A stretch of DNA of 64,000 nt, taken from an uncultured Muribaculaceae bacterium (GTDB lineage Bacteria; Bacteroidota; Bacteroidia; Bacteroidales; Muribaculaceae). Where the stretch lies: the NCBI GenBank assembly GCA_944321715.1, contig CALUMJ010000005.1, positions 1-64,000 of the forward strand, given 5' to 3'. The notes under the pieces were generated by a model, which was not told the DNA's origin, did not search any database, and saw nothing but the letters and a program-made list of their open reading frames with translations. Shown here piece by piece: positions 19,791 through 27,771 of the stretch; position 1 is the stretch's first letter; every line of letters begins with the position of its first letter. The translations under genes and the position numbers were made by a program.

Positions 19791-19810
19791 GCCATTAAAA
19801 CGACATTACT

Positions 19811-20596
19811 ATGAACAAAAATCTCCTCGTGACTCCGAAAGGACGTTTGGCTTTAGACCCAACGAAACTCAAATCAGCAAAAAAAGTGGCTAAGGACTTG
19901 GTGGAAGGGCGACCAGTGCAATTGGGCGACAACGGTGACACTACTGGCAAAGAACGCACAAAACTGACCACACAACCCGGCAAATTGGCTTTAGACCCGA
20001 CAAAACTCAAATCGGCAAAAAAGGTGGCTAAGGACTTGGTGGAAGGGCGACCCGTGCAATTGGGCGACAACGGCGACACTACCGGCAAAGAGCGCACAAA
20101 GCTGACAACACAACCCGGCAAACTGGCTGCACAGTGGTATGAACGCGACCCTCAAATGCTCGACGACGAAATCGACCTCATGCGTCAATCGCCGTTCAAG
20201 AACTTTGAACTCTACAAGCTCGAAGACGGCAGCATGTGCTGGATAGGCACTGTGAAACCTGGCTTCATGGAAGACATGGAATGGGAATTGCTCGCCATTT
20301 ACCCACCAAATTATCCCACTCCAGTAATGGGCGGAACCGTAAGGGTTTACTTGCGGCAACCGACCGTCGAGGACGTTCGTGATGCCCTCGGCTACTATCC
20401 TCACCACTTAATCAACGATGGTGAAGGCGGAAAATTCTTGTGTACCACACGTGCCGAAGACCTCACTAACACTTCACACTCCTACTCGACAGCCGTGACC
20501 ACTCTGGCACTTGCCGTGAAATGGCTCACAGCCTTAGAATTGGTTATGATAGGAGAACTCAGCGAAACCGACTTTAACCGACCCGACGGAATCTGA
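19811..20596 (+). CDS. E2-like (UBC-fold) protein with N-terminal tandem repeats
   Basis: 261 aa. Residues 11-56 and 57-102 are two copies of a 46-residue unit differing only at one Arg/Lys, and GKLA starts a third unit that stops. From about 103 the protein looks like an E2 ubiquitin-conjugating fold: a WELLAIYPPNYP segment (158-169), a strand region to about 181, then YYPHHLINDGEGGKFLC with Cys211 in the place of the catalytic cysteine, and two C-terminal helices. In E2 enzymes this cysteine carries the modifier as a thioester. The adjacent JAMM and E1 genes support the assignment. No ubiquitin-like domain is evident in the repeats. Confidence 0.7.
   Translation: MNKNLLVTPKGRLALDPTKLKSAKKVAKDLVEGRPVQLGDNGDTTGKERTKLTTQPGKLALDPTKLKSAKKVAKDLVEGRPVQLGDNGDTTGKERTKLTTQPGKLAAQWYERDPQMLDDEIDLMRQSPFKNFELYKLEDGSMCWIGTVKPGFMEDMEWELLAIYPPNYPTPVMGGTVRVYLRQPTVEDVRDALGYYPHHLINDGEGGKFLCTTRAEDLTNTSHSYSTAVTTLALAVKWLTALELVMIGELSETDFNRPDGI
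19841..20116 (+). repeat. two 138-bp tandem repeats within the E2-like gene
   Basis: Units at 19841-19978 and 19979-20116. By direct comparison they differ at 14 of 138 bases. Eleven differences are silent third-position changes; the other three fall in the single Arg/Lys codon. The encoded unit runs from LALDPTKLKSAKKVAKDL through VEGRPVQLGDNGDTTGK to LTTQP. Confidence 0.95.
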
Positions 20597-20602
20597 CATA
20601 GC

Positions 20603-21358
20603 ATGGAGAAACCATACGTAGTTTTTACACAACGAGCATTTAATGCCATTGTGACTGAAACAATCGACAAGCATCCCATCGAAACCGGTGGAATCCTTAT
20701 AGGCTACATACTCAACAACGGCGTGTGGGTGGTAATCGAGAACATTCCACCCGGCAAGCAGGCCATACACCGCCACGCCTATTTTGAATATGACACCGAC
20801 TTTGTGAATTACCTGCAAAATGTTGTCGCTACGCAATACAAGGGGCGGCTGAGCATGCAGGTGCTTGGACTGTGGCACCGCCACCCGGGCAGCATGGATG
20901 TGTTCTCGACTACCGACGACGAAACCAACATACTGTTTGCCCAGGGCGGAGGACAATATGGCGCAATTTCGGCATTGGTGAACTGCGACCCAAAGATGCG
21001 CATCACCATGTACCACGTCGATACCTGCGGCGAATACGAAGAGATTGACTGGTATGTCGATGACGGCGAGATGATTCCCGACGACTTCGTTGCACTGCGC
21101 TACACCAGCAAGGACGAACTCCCGACATTCGACCGCCACGGCGTAATCAGCGACAGCAACAACGGAAACGATGGCGGCAATAACAATGGCAGCGACAGCC
21201 AGTCGGCCGACAATGCCGACACAGCCAACGGCAGCGAAGAAATCATCGACACCATCATGCGTGCCGACATAAAGGGCGCAAAAGACTACACCCTAAACGA
21301 CGCAATGCAAGATTTCAAATTAATAATACGGAAATTAGTAGGCAATGGAAATATCTAA
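20603..21358 (+). CDS. JAB/JAMM (MPN+) metallopeptidase, deubiquitinase-like
   Basis: 251 aa. The complete JAMM zinc site is present: Glu27 in ETGG, then His92-x-His94-x7-Ser102-x2-Asp105 in WHRHPGSMDVFSTTDD. JAMM enzymes cut after the C-terminus of ubiquitin-like modifiers, either maturing the modifier or removing it from targets. The catalytic domain covers about 1-175. A Gly/Asn/Ser-rich linker (about 183-215) leads to a short C-terminal helix. It starts 6 bp after the E2-like gene and overlaps the E1 gene by 14 bp, so the three are tightly coupled. Confidence 0.87.
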   Translation: MEKPYVVFTQRAFNAIVTETIDKHPIETGGILIGYILNNGVWVVIENIPPGKQAIHRHAYFEYDTDFVNYLQNVVATQYKGRLSMQVLGLWHRHPGSMDVFSTTDDETNILFAQGGGQYGAISALVNCDPKMRITMYHVDTCGEYEEIDWYVDDGEMIPDDFVALRYTSKDELPTFDRHGVISDSNNGNDGGNNNGSDSQSADNADTANGSEEIIDTIMRADIKGAKDYTLNDAMQDFKLIIRKLVGNGNI

Positions 21359-22667
21359 GAAACGCCCCGAGCCTCGCATTATGCTACCGTCCGACATCAT
21401 ATCGGCAGGCAAGCAGGATAAAACAGTGGAACTCACAGGCTACTACGTCGAGAACTCCAACTACTTCAACATCATGGCTGCCGATGCCAATATCGACCGC
21501 TCAAAAGTCGAAGTAGTAGGCCTCATCGTCACCGAAAACATCTTCGCCGCACTGAAGCAAGAGGTCAAGTCGCTCGGCGTGGAGGTCGATAAAAACCTCA
21601 CTGCCGCCGAACGTTTCCAAGCCGCCGTGAAAAGCCGCAAAGAGCAACAGGGAAAAGGCACCTGCATTTCGGCCCAAGAGGTAGCAGCCAAACTGGCAGC
21701 ATCGCTCGACAAGCCAACCGCCACGGCCATTGCCGACTGGTGGAACAGCGAGAACCGCGTCATAGGCTACTGGGAAGACGATAACTTGCACATAATTCAG
21801 TGCAAGACATTTGTAGAAGTGAAAGTGGAAACCTACTCGCTGAAGCTCGATGTGTTCTCGCGCAACACTGGCATACTCGAGTCGTCAATCATGCTCGACA
21901 AGGGTGCGCTGCTCATCGGGTGTGGCTCGGTAGGCAGCCTTGTTGCCGTAGAGCTTGCCAAGGCCGGCGTGGGACGTTTCATGCTGGTTGACAACGATAT
22001 ATTCGGCTACCACAACATCTGTCGCCACCAGTGCGGCATATACGACGTAGGCCGATACAAGACCGATGCCGTGGCCGACCGCATTCTGCAAATCAACCCC
22101 TACGCCACTATCGTGAAGAAGAATTGCATGATACAGGAGGTTGACCGCGACGAAGTCATCGCATTCTGCGGCAGCAGCTCAATCGCCATTGGCGGAGCCG
22201 ACAACCGCGAGGGTGACTTATACGCATGTCAGTTGGCTGTCGAGGCTGGTATGCCGTTCATGTCGGTAGGTTGCTGGGAACGAGCTTTCGCTGGTGAAAT
22301 TTTCTACTGCCTACCTCAAGGGCAACCCACCTACGACGATTTTCTTGCGGCCGTGGGCTACGTGTCGGGGCGTGTGACGCAAAACCGCCGCTTCTACACC
22401 ACCGAGGAAGACCTTGAGAAGGTGAGCTTCGAACCTGGAATATCGGCCGACGTGAATTTTGTGACAATCATCGCCATCAAAATGGCTCTCGACTTGCTCA
22501 ACCGCGACAATCCCGGATATACGCAACGGCTTGTTCCGCACCTCACCCAATACACACTAGTGTGCAACACCAACAACACCGACATCGGTGGCGAACAGGC
22601 TGCCATTTTCACCTATCCGCTACAAGTGACAACCAGCATAGTGGTTCCCTATAAAAACAAAGATTGA
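21345..22667 (+). CDS. E1-like ThiF-family adenylyltransferase
   Basis: 440 aa. A unique N-terminal domain (about 1-150) precedes the ThiF/E1 Rossmann fold. The nucleotide motif is GCGSVG (192-197), followed by VDND (216-218), Arg227, Lys239 and ADN (Asp286), all as in E1 enzymes that adenylate a modifier's C-terminus. Cys310 in SVGCWERAFAG is the best candidate for a thioester cysteine. The paired CxxC zinc motifs of MoeB/ThiF proteins are not seen. It overlaps the JAMM gene and is followed 6 bp later by a small membrane protein. It would start a conjugation cascade. Confidence 0.85.
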   Translation: MEISKKRPEPRIMLPSDIISAGKQDKTVELTGYYVENSNYFNIMAADANIDRSKVEVVGLIVTENIFAALKQEVKSLGVEVDKNLTAAERFQAAVKSRKEQQGKGTCISAQEVAAKLAASLDKPTATAIADWWNSENRVIGYWEDDNLHIIQCKTFVEVKVETYSLKLDVFSRNTGILESSIMLDKGALLIGCGSVGSLVAVELAKAGVGRFMLVDNDIFGYHNICRHQCGIYDVGRYKTDAVADRILQINPYATIVKKNCMIQEVDRDEVIAFCGSSSIAIGGADNREGDLYACQLAVEAGMPFMSVGCWERAFAGEIFYCLPQGQPTYDDFLAAVGYVSGRVTQNRRFYTTEEDLEKVSFEPGISADVNFVTIIAIKMALDLLNRDNPGYTQRLVPHLTQYTLVCNTNNTDIGGEQAAIFTYPLQVTTSIVVPYKNKD

Positions 22668-22673
22668 CGCTCT

Positions 22674-23123
22674 ATGGCTCGAATGGACGAACACGGGAAT
22701 ATAATTCTCAACAGGGCGCGACCCCTGCCCGACACACGGCGCAGCACATATATTCCGCCGACAACACATTACAGCACTCCCAGCTATAACTGGTGGGAGA
22801 GGCTTAACGACTGGGTAGCCGACATCGGCGACTGGATAGCCGACCGCATCGAAGACATCACCGACTGGGTGACAGTAGCAGCTTGTGTCGTAACGGTCAT
22901 AGCCTTGGCTATATGGGTAGTAATGACATTTATCGGTGAGGGTGTATTTGAGGGAATAATTTGCACAATAGGCGCAGTGATAATAGGCTACATCATTTTT
23001 GCCATCATTGGGCTGCTGAGTTATGTACTTGGCTATGTGCTGCTGGGCATCAGGTTCATCTTCTGGAACATTTACTCGTTGCTGGCCACAATCATAGGCA
23101 TTGTGTTACTGGCGATATTTTAA
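22674..23123 (+). CDS. small membrane protein of the E1/E2/JAMM operon
   Basis: 149 aa, no family recognised. Residues about 1-40 are polar, with an Arg/Pro-rich stretch. Residues 40-62 hold an amphipathic Trp/Asp repeat (WWERLNDWVADIGDWIAD). The rest contains three to four hydrophobic spans (about 63-82, 88-108, 110-128, 130-149), rich in Ile and Gly. It is 6 bp after the E1 gene and surely cotranscribed. A membrane protein as the last core gene could be the target, anchor or effector of the conjugation system; that is inference. Confidence 0.72.
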   Translation: MARMDEHGNIILNRARPLPDTRRSTYIPPTTHYSTPSYNWWERLNDWVADIGDWIADRIEDITDWVTVAACVVTVIALAIWVVMTFIGEGVFEGIICTIGAVIIGYIIFAIIGLLSYVLGYVLLGIRFIFWNIYSLLATIIGIVLLAIF

Positions 23124-23138
23124 TCACTTCATAAATCA

Positions 23139-24722
23139 ATGCACAACAATATCCTACTTACATCCATCGGAGGGGCGGCATGCTTGTCAATGGCGTGTGG
23201 TTGCAGCCAACAAGCTGCCCACACCGAACGCCCCAACATCGTCATGTTCCTTGTCGACGACATGGGCTGGCAAGACACATCAGTGCCATTCTACAACGAC
23301 ACCACGCCGCTCAACCGCCGTTACCACACTCCCAACATGGAACGGCTCGCGCAGCTCGGCGTGAAGTTCACCGAGGCATACGCGTGTGCCGTGTCGTCGC
23401 CCACGCGGTGCAGCCTGCTGTCGGGAATGAACGCATCGCGCCACCGAGTGACCAACTGGACTCTCGAATATGCCACACAGACCGATGCCCCGAGCGACGC
23501 ACTCATACTACCCAACTGGAACTACAACGGCATTCAGCCCGACACCGTGACATCGGCACACAACACTGCCAATGCCACTCCAATAACGTCGCTGCCACAA
23601 GTGCTGCACAACAACGGATATTACACAATTCACTGCGGCAAGGCCCACTTCGGGGCCCGCAACACACCTGGAGCCGACCCGTCAACAATAGGATTTGACG
23701 TGAACATAGGCGGCGGACCAAACGGCGCACCTGGCAGTTATCTTGGTACTGAAAATTTCGGCGCAGGCACAAAATTCGCAGTCCAGGGTCTTGAAAAATA
23801 CCACGGCACCGACATTTTCCTCACCGAAGCCCTCACTCTCGAAGCCATCGAGGCAATGAAAAAGCCCATTGCCGCAGGGCAACCATTTTTCCTCTATATG
23901 TCGCATTATGCCGTACACTCACCTTACAGCGAAGACAAGCGTTTCGTGGGCAATTACTTAGGTCGCCCCGACGAGCAACTCGGCGACACGCTCAACACGA
24001 GCGAAGCCCGTTATGCTGCCCTCGTCGAGGGTATGGACAAGAGCCTTGGCGACCTGCTCAATTTCTTGCAGTCACAGCCCGAAGTAGCCGAGAACACCAT
24101 AATACTGTTCATGTCCGACAACGGAGGACAAGCCCTCAACAACGTAAGGCAAGGTAAAGCCAACCGCGACCAGAACTACCCCGCTCGTGCCGGCAAAGGC
24201 TCGGCCTACATGGGTGGCGTGCGCGAACCGATGATTGTGTATTGGCCCGGCGTGACACAAGGCGGCACCACTACCTCGGAACGGGTAATCATCGAGGACT
24301 TCTACCCCACCATTCTCGAAATGGCAGGAATTGAACATTATGAAACCCGACAGACAATCGACGGAACGAGCTTCGTGCAAGTGCTGAAAGGCGACACCGC
24401 CAGCACACAACGCCCACTCGTGTGGCACTTCCCCAACCTGTGGGGCGAAACGCAAAACATCAATGAGGGTTATGGCGCATACTCGGCAATCATGCGGGGC
24501 GACTATCATCTGATATATCATTGGGAAACAGGGCAATTGCGTCTGTACAACGTTAAGGAGGACATCGCCGAACAAACCGACATCGCTGCCGACAACCCCG
24601 ACGTAGTCGAGGCCATGGCTATGGAGCTGTCGCAATACCTCCGCGACCGCGATGCCCAACGCCCATCGTTCAAAGCCACCGGCAAGCCATGCCCCTGGCC
24701 CGACGAAGCCATCAGCCGATAA
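23139..24722 (+). CDS. sulfatase, Ser-type, lipoprotein
   Basis: 527 aa. A signal peptide with a lipobox-like SMACG or ACGC suggests lipid anchoring. The sulfatase signature is SSPTRCSLLSG, so Ser86 is the residue converted to formylglycine by an anaerobic sulfatase-maturing enzyme. Metal ligands appear in FLVDDMGWQD and FMSDNGG, and the active-site region HCGKAHFG is present. Such enzymes remove sulfate from glycans or other esters. It begins 15 bp after the small membrane protein with no terminator between, so it may share the conjugation operon's transcript. The substrate is unknown. Confidence 0.88.
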   Translation: MHNNILLTSIGGAACLSMACGCSQQAAHTERPNIVMFLVDDMGWQDTSVPFYNDTTPLNRRYHTPNMERLAQLGVKFTEAYACAVSSPTRCSLLSGMNASRHRVTNWTLEYATQTDAPSDALILPNWNYNGIQPDTVTSAHNTANATPITSLPQVLHNNGYYTIHCGKAHFGARNTPGADPSTIGFDVNIGGGPNGAPGSYLGTENFGAGTKFAVQGLEKYHGTDIFLTEALTLEAIEAMKKPIAAGQPFFLYMSHYAVHSPYSEDKRFVGNYLGRPDEQLGDTLNTSEARYAALVEGMDKSLGDLLNFLQSQPEVAENTIILFMSDNGGQALNNVRQGKANRDQNYPARAGKGSAYMGGVREPMIVYWPGVTQGGTTTSERVIIEDFYPTILEMAGIEHYETRQTIDGTSFVQVLKGDTASTQRPLVWHFPNLWGETQNINEGYGAYSAIMRGDYHLIYHWETGQLRLYNVKEDIAEQTDIAADNPDVVEAMAMELSQYLRDRDAQRPSFKATGKPCPWPDEAISR

Positions 24723-24770
24723 ACACACACAAGCCATGACTCGCACCAGCAAAATCATACAAGCATGATT

Positions 24771-24800
24771 TGCTATTGCGGCCGACGTGTAGTAACTTTG
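24771..24800 (+). promoter_or_regulatory. promoter before the outer-membrane protein gene
   Basis: TTG at 24771-24773, 19-bp spacer, TAACTTTG at 24793-24800. It lies 65 bp upstream of the start at 24866. Confidence 0.65.
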
Positions 24801-24865
24801 CAGCACCGTGGCGGCATTGCGGCCACGGCGTTGCAAAATTTTGACATTCACACTACACACTGGCA

Positions 24866-25813
24866 ATGAAGTTCTTCACAGGCAGCTCAATCGCAAGGGT
24901 CGTCGCCATCATACTGGCGGCGTGTTGCTTGTTGCCCATATTCGCACAACGGCGCATCACACCTGTAAAGCCCAAGACCAACAAGGTGATGACTGCCAAG
25001 GAAAACGATGCCAAGATTGCCGAGCTGAAAAGGCAGGGACTGGTGATGGTGGGCGACACCATATTGCCCGACACCGTTGCCGCCATGCTCAACGACACGC
25101 TGAAAATCACACGCATGAAGTACCCGCTGCTGACCAGCGTCACCATCGGGGCCAATGTGTGGGACCCGGTGATGCGGCTGCTCGGGCAAAAATATGGGGG
25201 CATTGATTTCTCGGCCGAACTTAGCCTGTGGAACCGCATCTTCCCCATAGTGGAGCTTGGCATAGGAGCAGCCAACAACAAACCCGACGAAAAAAATTAC
25301 ACCTACAAGGGCAACATGGCATTGTATGGGAAAATAGGCTGCAGCTACAATTTCAAATACAACAACAAGCCCGACTACATGGCTCTCGTGGGGTTCAGGC
25401 TCGGATACAGCAATTTCAAGTACAGCATCAACGACATATCAATCGACAACGGCTATTGGCAAGAAAACAGCACCCTGAACATCAGCGACCTGAAGTCGCA
25501 TGCCTTGTGGGGCGAGCTTGCAGTGGCAATGCACATAAAGTTGTACAAGAATTGGTCGGCTGGCTGGACTGTCAAATACCATTTCTTGTTCAATTACAAG
25601 TCCAACCCGTCGGGCGACCCGTGGTATATTCCAGGATATGGCACACGAGGCTCGGCAATATCGGCGGCAATGTCGATTTATTACACCCTGCCTTTAAACA
25701 CCGACAAATGGCCCAGCGACGACGAGGAGAAGAATGTCTATACCGGTGAACCAATCGATGCTCCGGCCTCTGGCTCACGCCCGGTTGTAATACCAGGCCC
25801 AGGGTCGAGATGA
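24866..25813 (+). CDS. secreted outer-membrane beta-barrel-like protein
   Basis: 315 aa. A signal peptide (hydrophobic about 10-25, ending at IFAQ) is followed by a polar linker (30-85), then alternating hydrophobic strands with aromatic ends (for example ALVGFRLGYSNFKYS, GWTVKYHFLFNY), typical of a small outer-membrane barrel. The C-terminus is a Pro/Gly-rich tail. It resembles Bacteroidetes DUF6048-type proteins in size and layout, but that match is from memory and not firm. The SDR gene follows with a 4-bp ATGA overlap. Confidence 0.6.
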   Translation: MKFFTGSSIARVVAIILAACCLLPIFAQRRITPVKPKTNKVMTAKENDAKIAELKRQGLVMVGDTILPDTVAAMLNDTLKITRMKYPLLTSVTIGANVWDPVMRLLGQKYGGIDFSAELSLWNRIFPIVELGIGAANNKPDEKNYTYKGNMALYGKIGCSYNFKYNNKPDYMALVGFRLGYSNFKYSINDISIDNGYWQENSTLNISDLKSHALWGELAVAMHIKLYKNWSAGWTVKYHFLFNYKSNPSGDPWYIPGYGTRGSAISAAMSIYYTLPLNTDKWPSDDEEKNVYTGEPIDAPASGSRPVVIPGPGSR

Positions 25814-26589
25814 AACCACAAAATGGCATGAAACGGATAATAATCGTAGGTGCATCTTCGGGCATCGGGCAAAGCCTTGCCACCCAATACATCTTGAGCG
25901 GCACGTGGCAAGTGGGCATCGCTGCCCGACGCTCCGACCGACTTGAAGCATTGCGCAATCTGGCTCCCGACCGTGTGTACACAGCCACAATCGACATCAC
26001 TGCCGACGACGCAGCGACGCGCCTGTCGCAACTTATTGCAACGATGGGCGGAATGGATGTATTCTTGCTCTCTTCGGGAACAGGAAAACAAAATCCTTCG
26101 CTCAACCCCGACATTGAACGACTCACCATCGACACCAACGTCAAAGGGTTCACAATGATGATTGATGCCGCATACGGCTATTTCAAGTCCGCAGGCACAC
26201 CAGGGCAAATTGCCGCCATAACATCGATAGCCGGCACTCGTGGAATAGGCATAGCAGCCTCTTACAGCGCAACCAAACGTTACCAATGGTGCTACCTCAC
26301 GGCCATAGAGCAATTGGCTCACACACAACACGTCGATGTGGCAATTACCGACCTGCGCCCCGGATTTGTCAGTACGCCGCTGCTCGATGACGGCAATAAC
26401 TACCCTTTCAAATTGTCGGCCGACTACACAGCACGAGCCATTCGGCGTGCCATCGCCCACCGCCGACGGGTAGCCATAATCAACCGCCCATACGCCGTGC
26501 TCGTTTTTATCTGGCGGCTGATACCACGCTGCGTGTGGAAACGTTTGGCATTAAAAACTGCCAAAAAACAAATCGTCAAAAATCAATAA
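25810..26589 (+). CDS. short-chain dehydrogenase/reductase (SDR)
   Basis: 259 aa classical SDR. The cofactor loop GASSGIG (about 14-20), the Ser of AAITSIAG and the catalytic YSATK (Tyr-x3-Lys) are all present, so the oxidoreductase site is intact. Arg residues after the second strand (AARRSDR) point to NADP(H). The C-terminal 40 residues are hydrophobic and basic, possibly membrane-associating. The substrate is not deducible. The gene is coupled to the barrel protein upstream and followed by a terminator. Confidence 0.87.
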   Translation: MKPQNGMKRIIIVGASSGIGQSLATQYILSGTWQVGIAARRSDRLEALRNLAPDRVYTATIDITADDAATRLSQLIATMGGMDVFLLSSGTGKQNPSLNPDIERLTIDTNVKGFTMMIDAAYGYFKSAGTPGQIAAITSIAGTRGIGIAASYSATKRYQWCYLTAIEQLAHTQHVDVAITDLRPGFVSTPLLDDGNNYPFKLSADYTARAIRRAIAHRRRVAIINRPYAVLVFIWRLIPRCVWKRLALKTAKKQIVKNQ

Positions 26590-26590
26590 T

Positions 26591-26613
26591 AATGCCATTT
26601 TTTGGCATTTTTT
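26591..26613 (+). terminator. terminator after the SDR gene
   Basis: AATGCCA and TGGCATT form a 7-bp stem around a TTTT-like loop, followed by T residues, immediately after the SDR stop codon. Confidence 0.75.
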
Positions 26614-26624
26614 CACACTAAATA

Positions 26625-26655
26625 TTGCATCATTTTAAGAAAAACAGTATCTTTG
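26625..26655 (+). promoter_or_regulatory. promoter of an unassigned transcript
   Basis: TTG at 26625-26627, 20-bp spacer, TATCTTTG at 26648-26655. No recognised gene follows for over 600 bp. Confidence 0.65.
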
Positions 26656-26810
26656 CACTACTGAAAGGCCTAATAGGAGAATTGTAGTAGCATTCCTGGA
26701 GTGCTGAGAGAGTTTGGCAAGGGAATTGCTATAGTAATTAAAGAGAGGTTTATAAAAGATTGTTTTTAGGGTAGAGAACCATGAGGTTCCTCCCATAATT
26801 TAGAGAAACT

Positions 26811-26963
26811 ATGGGAAATAACAGAAATTCAACAATGATGTTTAAGTGCAGGGTTTTACCTACTCACGCTTATCATCCGAACGCCGCATTATTGGCAGCT
26901 CGCAGGCAAGGCTATGTGGCAATGCCCGAGTTTGCAAAATGCGAGAAACCGACTGCCGCTTAG
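26811..26963 (+). CDS. possible 50-aa small protein
   Basis: An open frame from ATG 26811 to TAG 26961-26963, with two more in-frame ATG codons at 26835 and 26838. The product is basic, with two cysteines, and no family is recognised. The start codon lies in TATGGGA, which can pair with TCCCATA about 20 bases upstream, so it may be masked in RNA. No strong ribosome-binding site is seen. It may be chance within a noncoding transcript. Confidence 0.25.
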   Translation: MGNNRNSTMMFKCRVLPTHAYHPNAALLAARRQGYVAMPEFAKCEKPTAA

Positions 26964-27327
26964 GCCAAAAGCCCTTGCAAGCAGTCACAAAAAAAATGAC
27001 AATTAGTGATTGATTTTACAGTCGCGCCAATCGATGGCACAAATGGCATTCCGATGCCAATGACTGTAAATGAAATTTGAACCAACCTCCGCACAAGTGG
27101 AGGTGTTCATCGCAACTGAATTTTCCAGTCGTGCAAGTGTAGAGTGTATGTGATACAAATGGCAGCTTCGCGATTTTGGAAGATTTTATTTTTGAACTAT
27201 AATTTGGTATTGTGATACATAAAGTCCTCCTATCCAAGATAGCGGAGGGTATTGTAAAAAGATACGCTACCGCATATCTTAAAAAGTTAACCCTAATACC
27301 ACATTTTATTCATACTATTTTTTTCCT

Positions 27328-27367
27328 AAGGCTATGCGATGCGATTTCGTGTAGCCTTTATTTTTTT
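27328..27367 (+). terminator. terminator of the unassigned transcript
   Basis: AAGGCTA (27328-27334) pairs with TAGCCTT (27352-27358), followed by a long T-rich run. Confidence 0.7.
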
Positions 27368-27518
27368 CAATTCCCCGACAACCGATGATGCGCCATTTTA
27401 ACCCCAAATCACAGCATGTCACAGCCATATCCACCAACGAGGAATCTCGCTTCCACGCCGTGATTGCCATGCCCATTTCTCAACGAACCACCAACTCCGC
27501 ACCTCGGACAGCACAATA

Positions 27519-27563
27519 AAAAAGCAGGGGCGAAAAAGCCCGCAGCTTCCTCGCCCCTGCTAT
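27519..27563 (-). terminator. terminator of rpsU
   Basis: AGCAGGGGCGA and TCGCCCCTGCT form an 11-bp stem. On the minus strand it is followed by a T-run, 17 bp after the rpsU stop. Confidence 0.85.
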
Positions 27564-27579
27564 GTTATGCCTCAAACAA

Positions 27580-27771
27580 TTATTCTTCGTTGCGGTGCAT
27601 CTTCTGCACGTAGATGGCTTTCATCAAGCGTTTACGCTTTGTCACCGATGGCTTTTCAAATGCTTGGCGTGCGCGAAGTTCCTTCACGATGCCAGTTTTT
27701 TCATATTTACGTTTGAACTTTTTCAAAGCCCTTTCGATGTTTTCGCCTTCTCTTACTTGTACTATAATCAT
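27580..27771 (-). CDS. rpsU: 30S ribosomal protein S21
   Basis: 63 aa. Begins MIIVQVREGENIERALKKFK, the S21 signature, followed by a Lys/Arg-rich helix. S21 joins late to the platform of the small ribosomal subunit and takes part in translation initiation. Length is normal. It is a single-gene unit with a strong terminator and an unusually long upstream region. Confidence 0.95.
   Translation of the reverse strand: MIIVQVREGENIERALKKFKRKYEKTGIVKELRARQAFEKPSVTKRKRLMKAIYVQKMHRNEE

Larger units (their letters stand above)
19490..19810. other. intergenic region upstream of the E2/JAMM/E1 operon
   Basis: Holds the divergent promoter areas of the CCA/MGMT gene and the conjugation operon. The plus strand has a clear promoter at 19642-19672 and a roughly 130-nt leader with a hairpin at 19749-19790. 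No further gene, including any small ubiquitin-like protein, is visible here. Confidence 0.7.
26614..27579. other. 990-bp region without a clear gene
   Basis: Contains a strong plus-strand promoter (26625-26655), a possible 50-aa frame (26811-26963), several hairpins (TACAGTC/GACTGTA at 27017-27068, a CCTCC/GGAGG pair near 27085-27108, another near 27226-27248), a plus-strand terminator (27328-27367) and the minus-strand rpsU terminator (27519-27563). No known RNA family (RNase P, tmRNA, SRP) could be recognised. Confidence 0.6.

Noticed and set aside
19811..23123. CBASS or PRTRC assignment for the E1/E2/JAMM operon
   Set aside because: No CD-NTase, effector nuclease, ParB or other PRTRC proteins are present in the surrounding genes; E1 and E2 are on separate chains.
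26614..27579. RNase P RNA, tmRNA or SRP RNA in the gene-poor stretch
   Set aside because: The conserved cores of these RNAs (for example GAGGAAAGTCC, a tag frame ending in ALAA, or the SRP GNAR/AG loop) could not be located.
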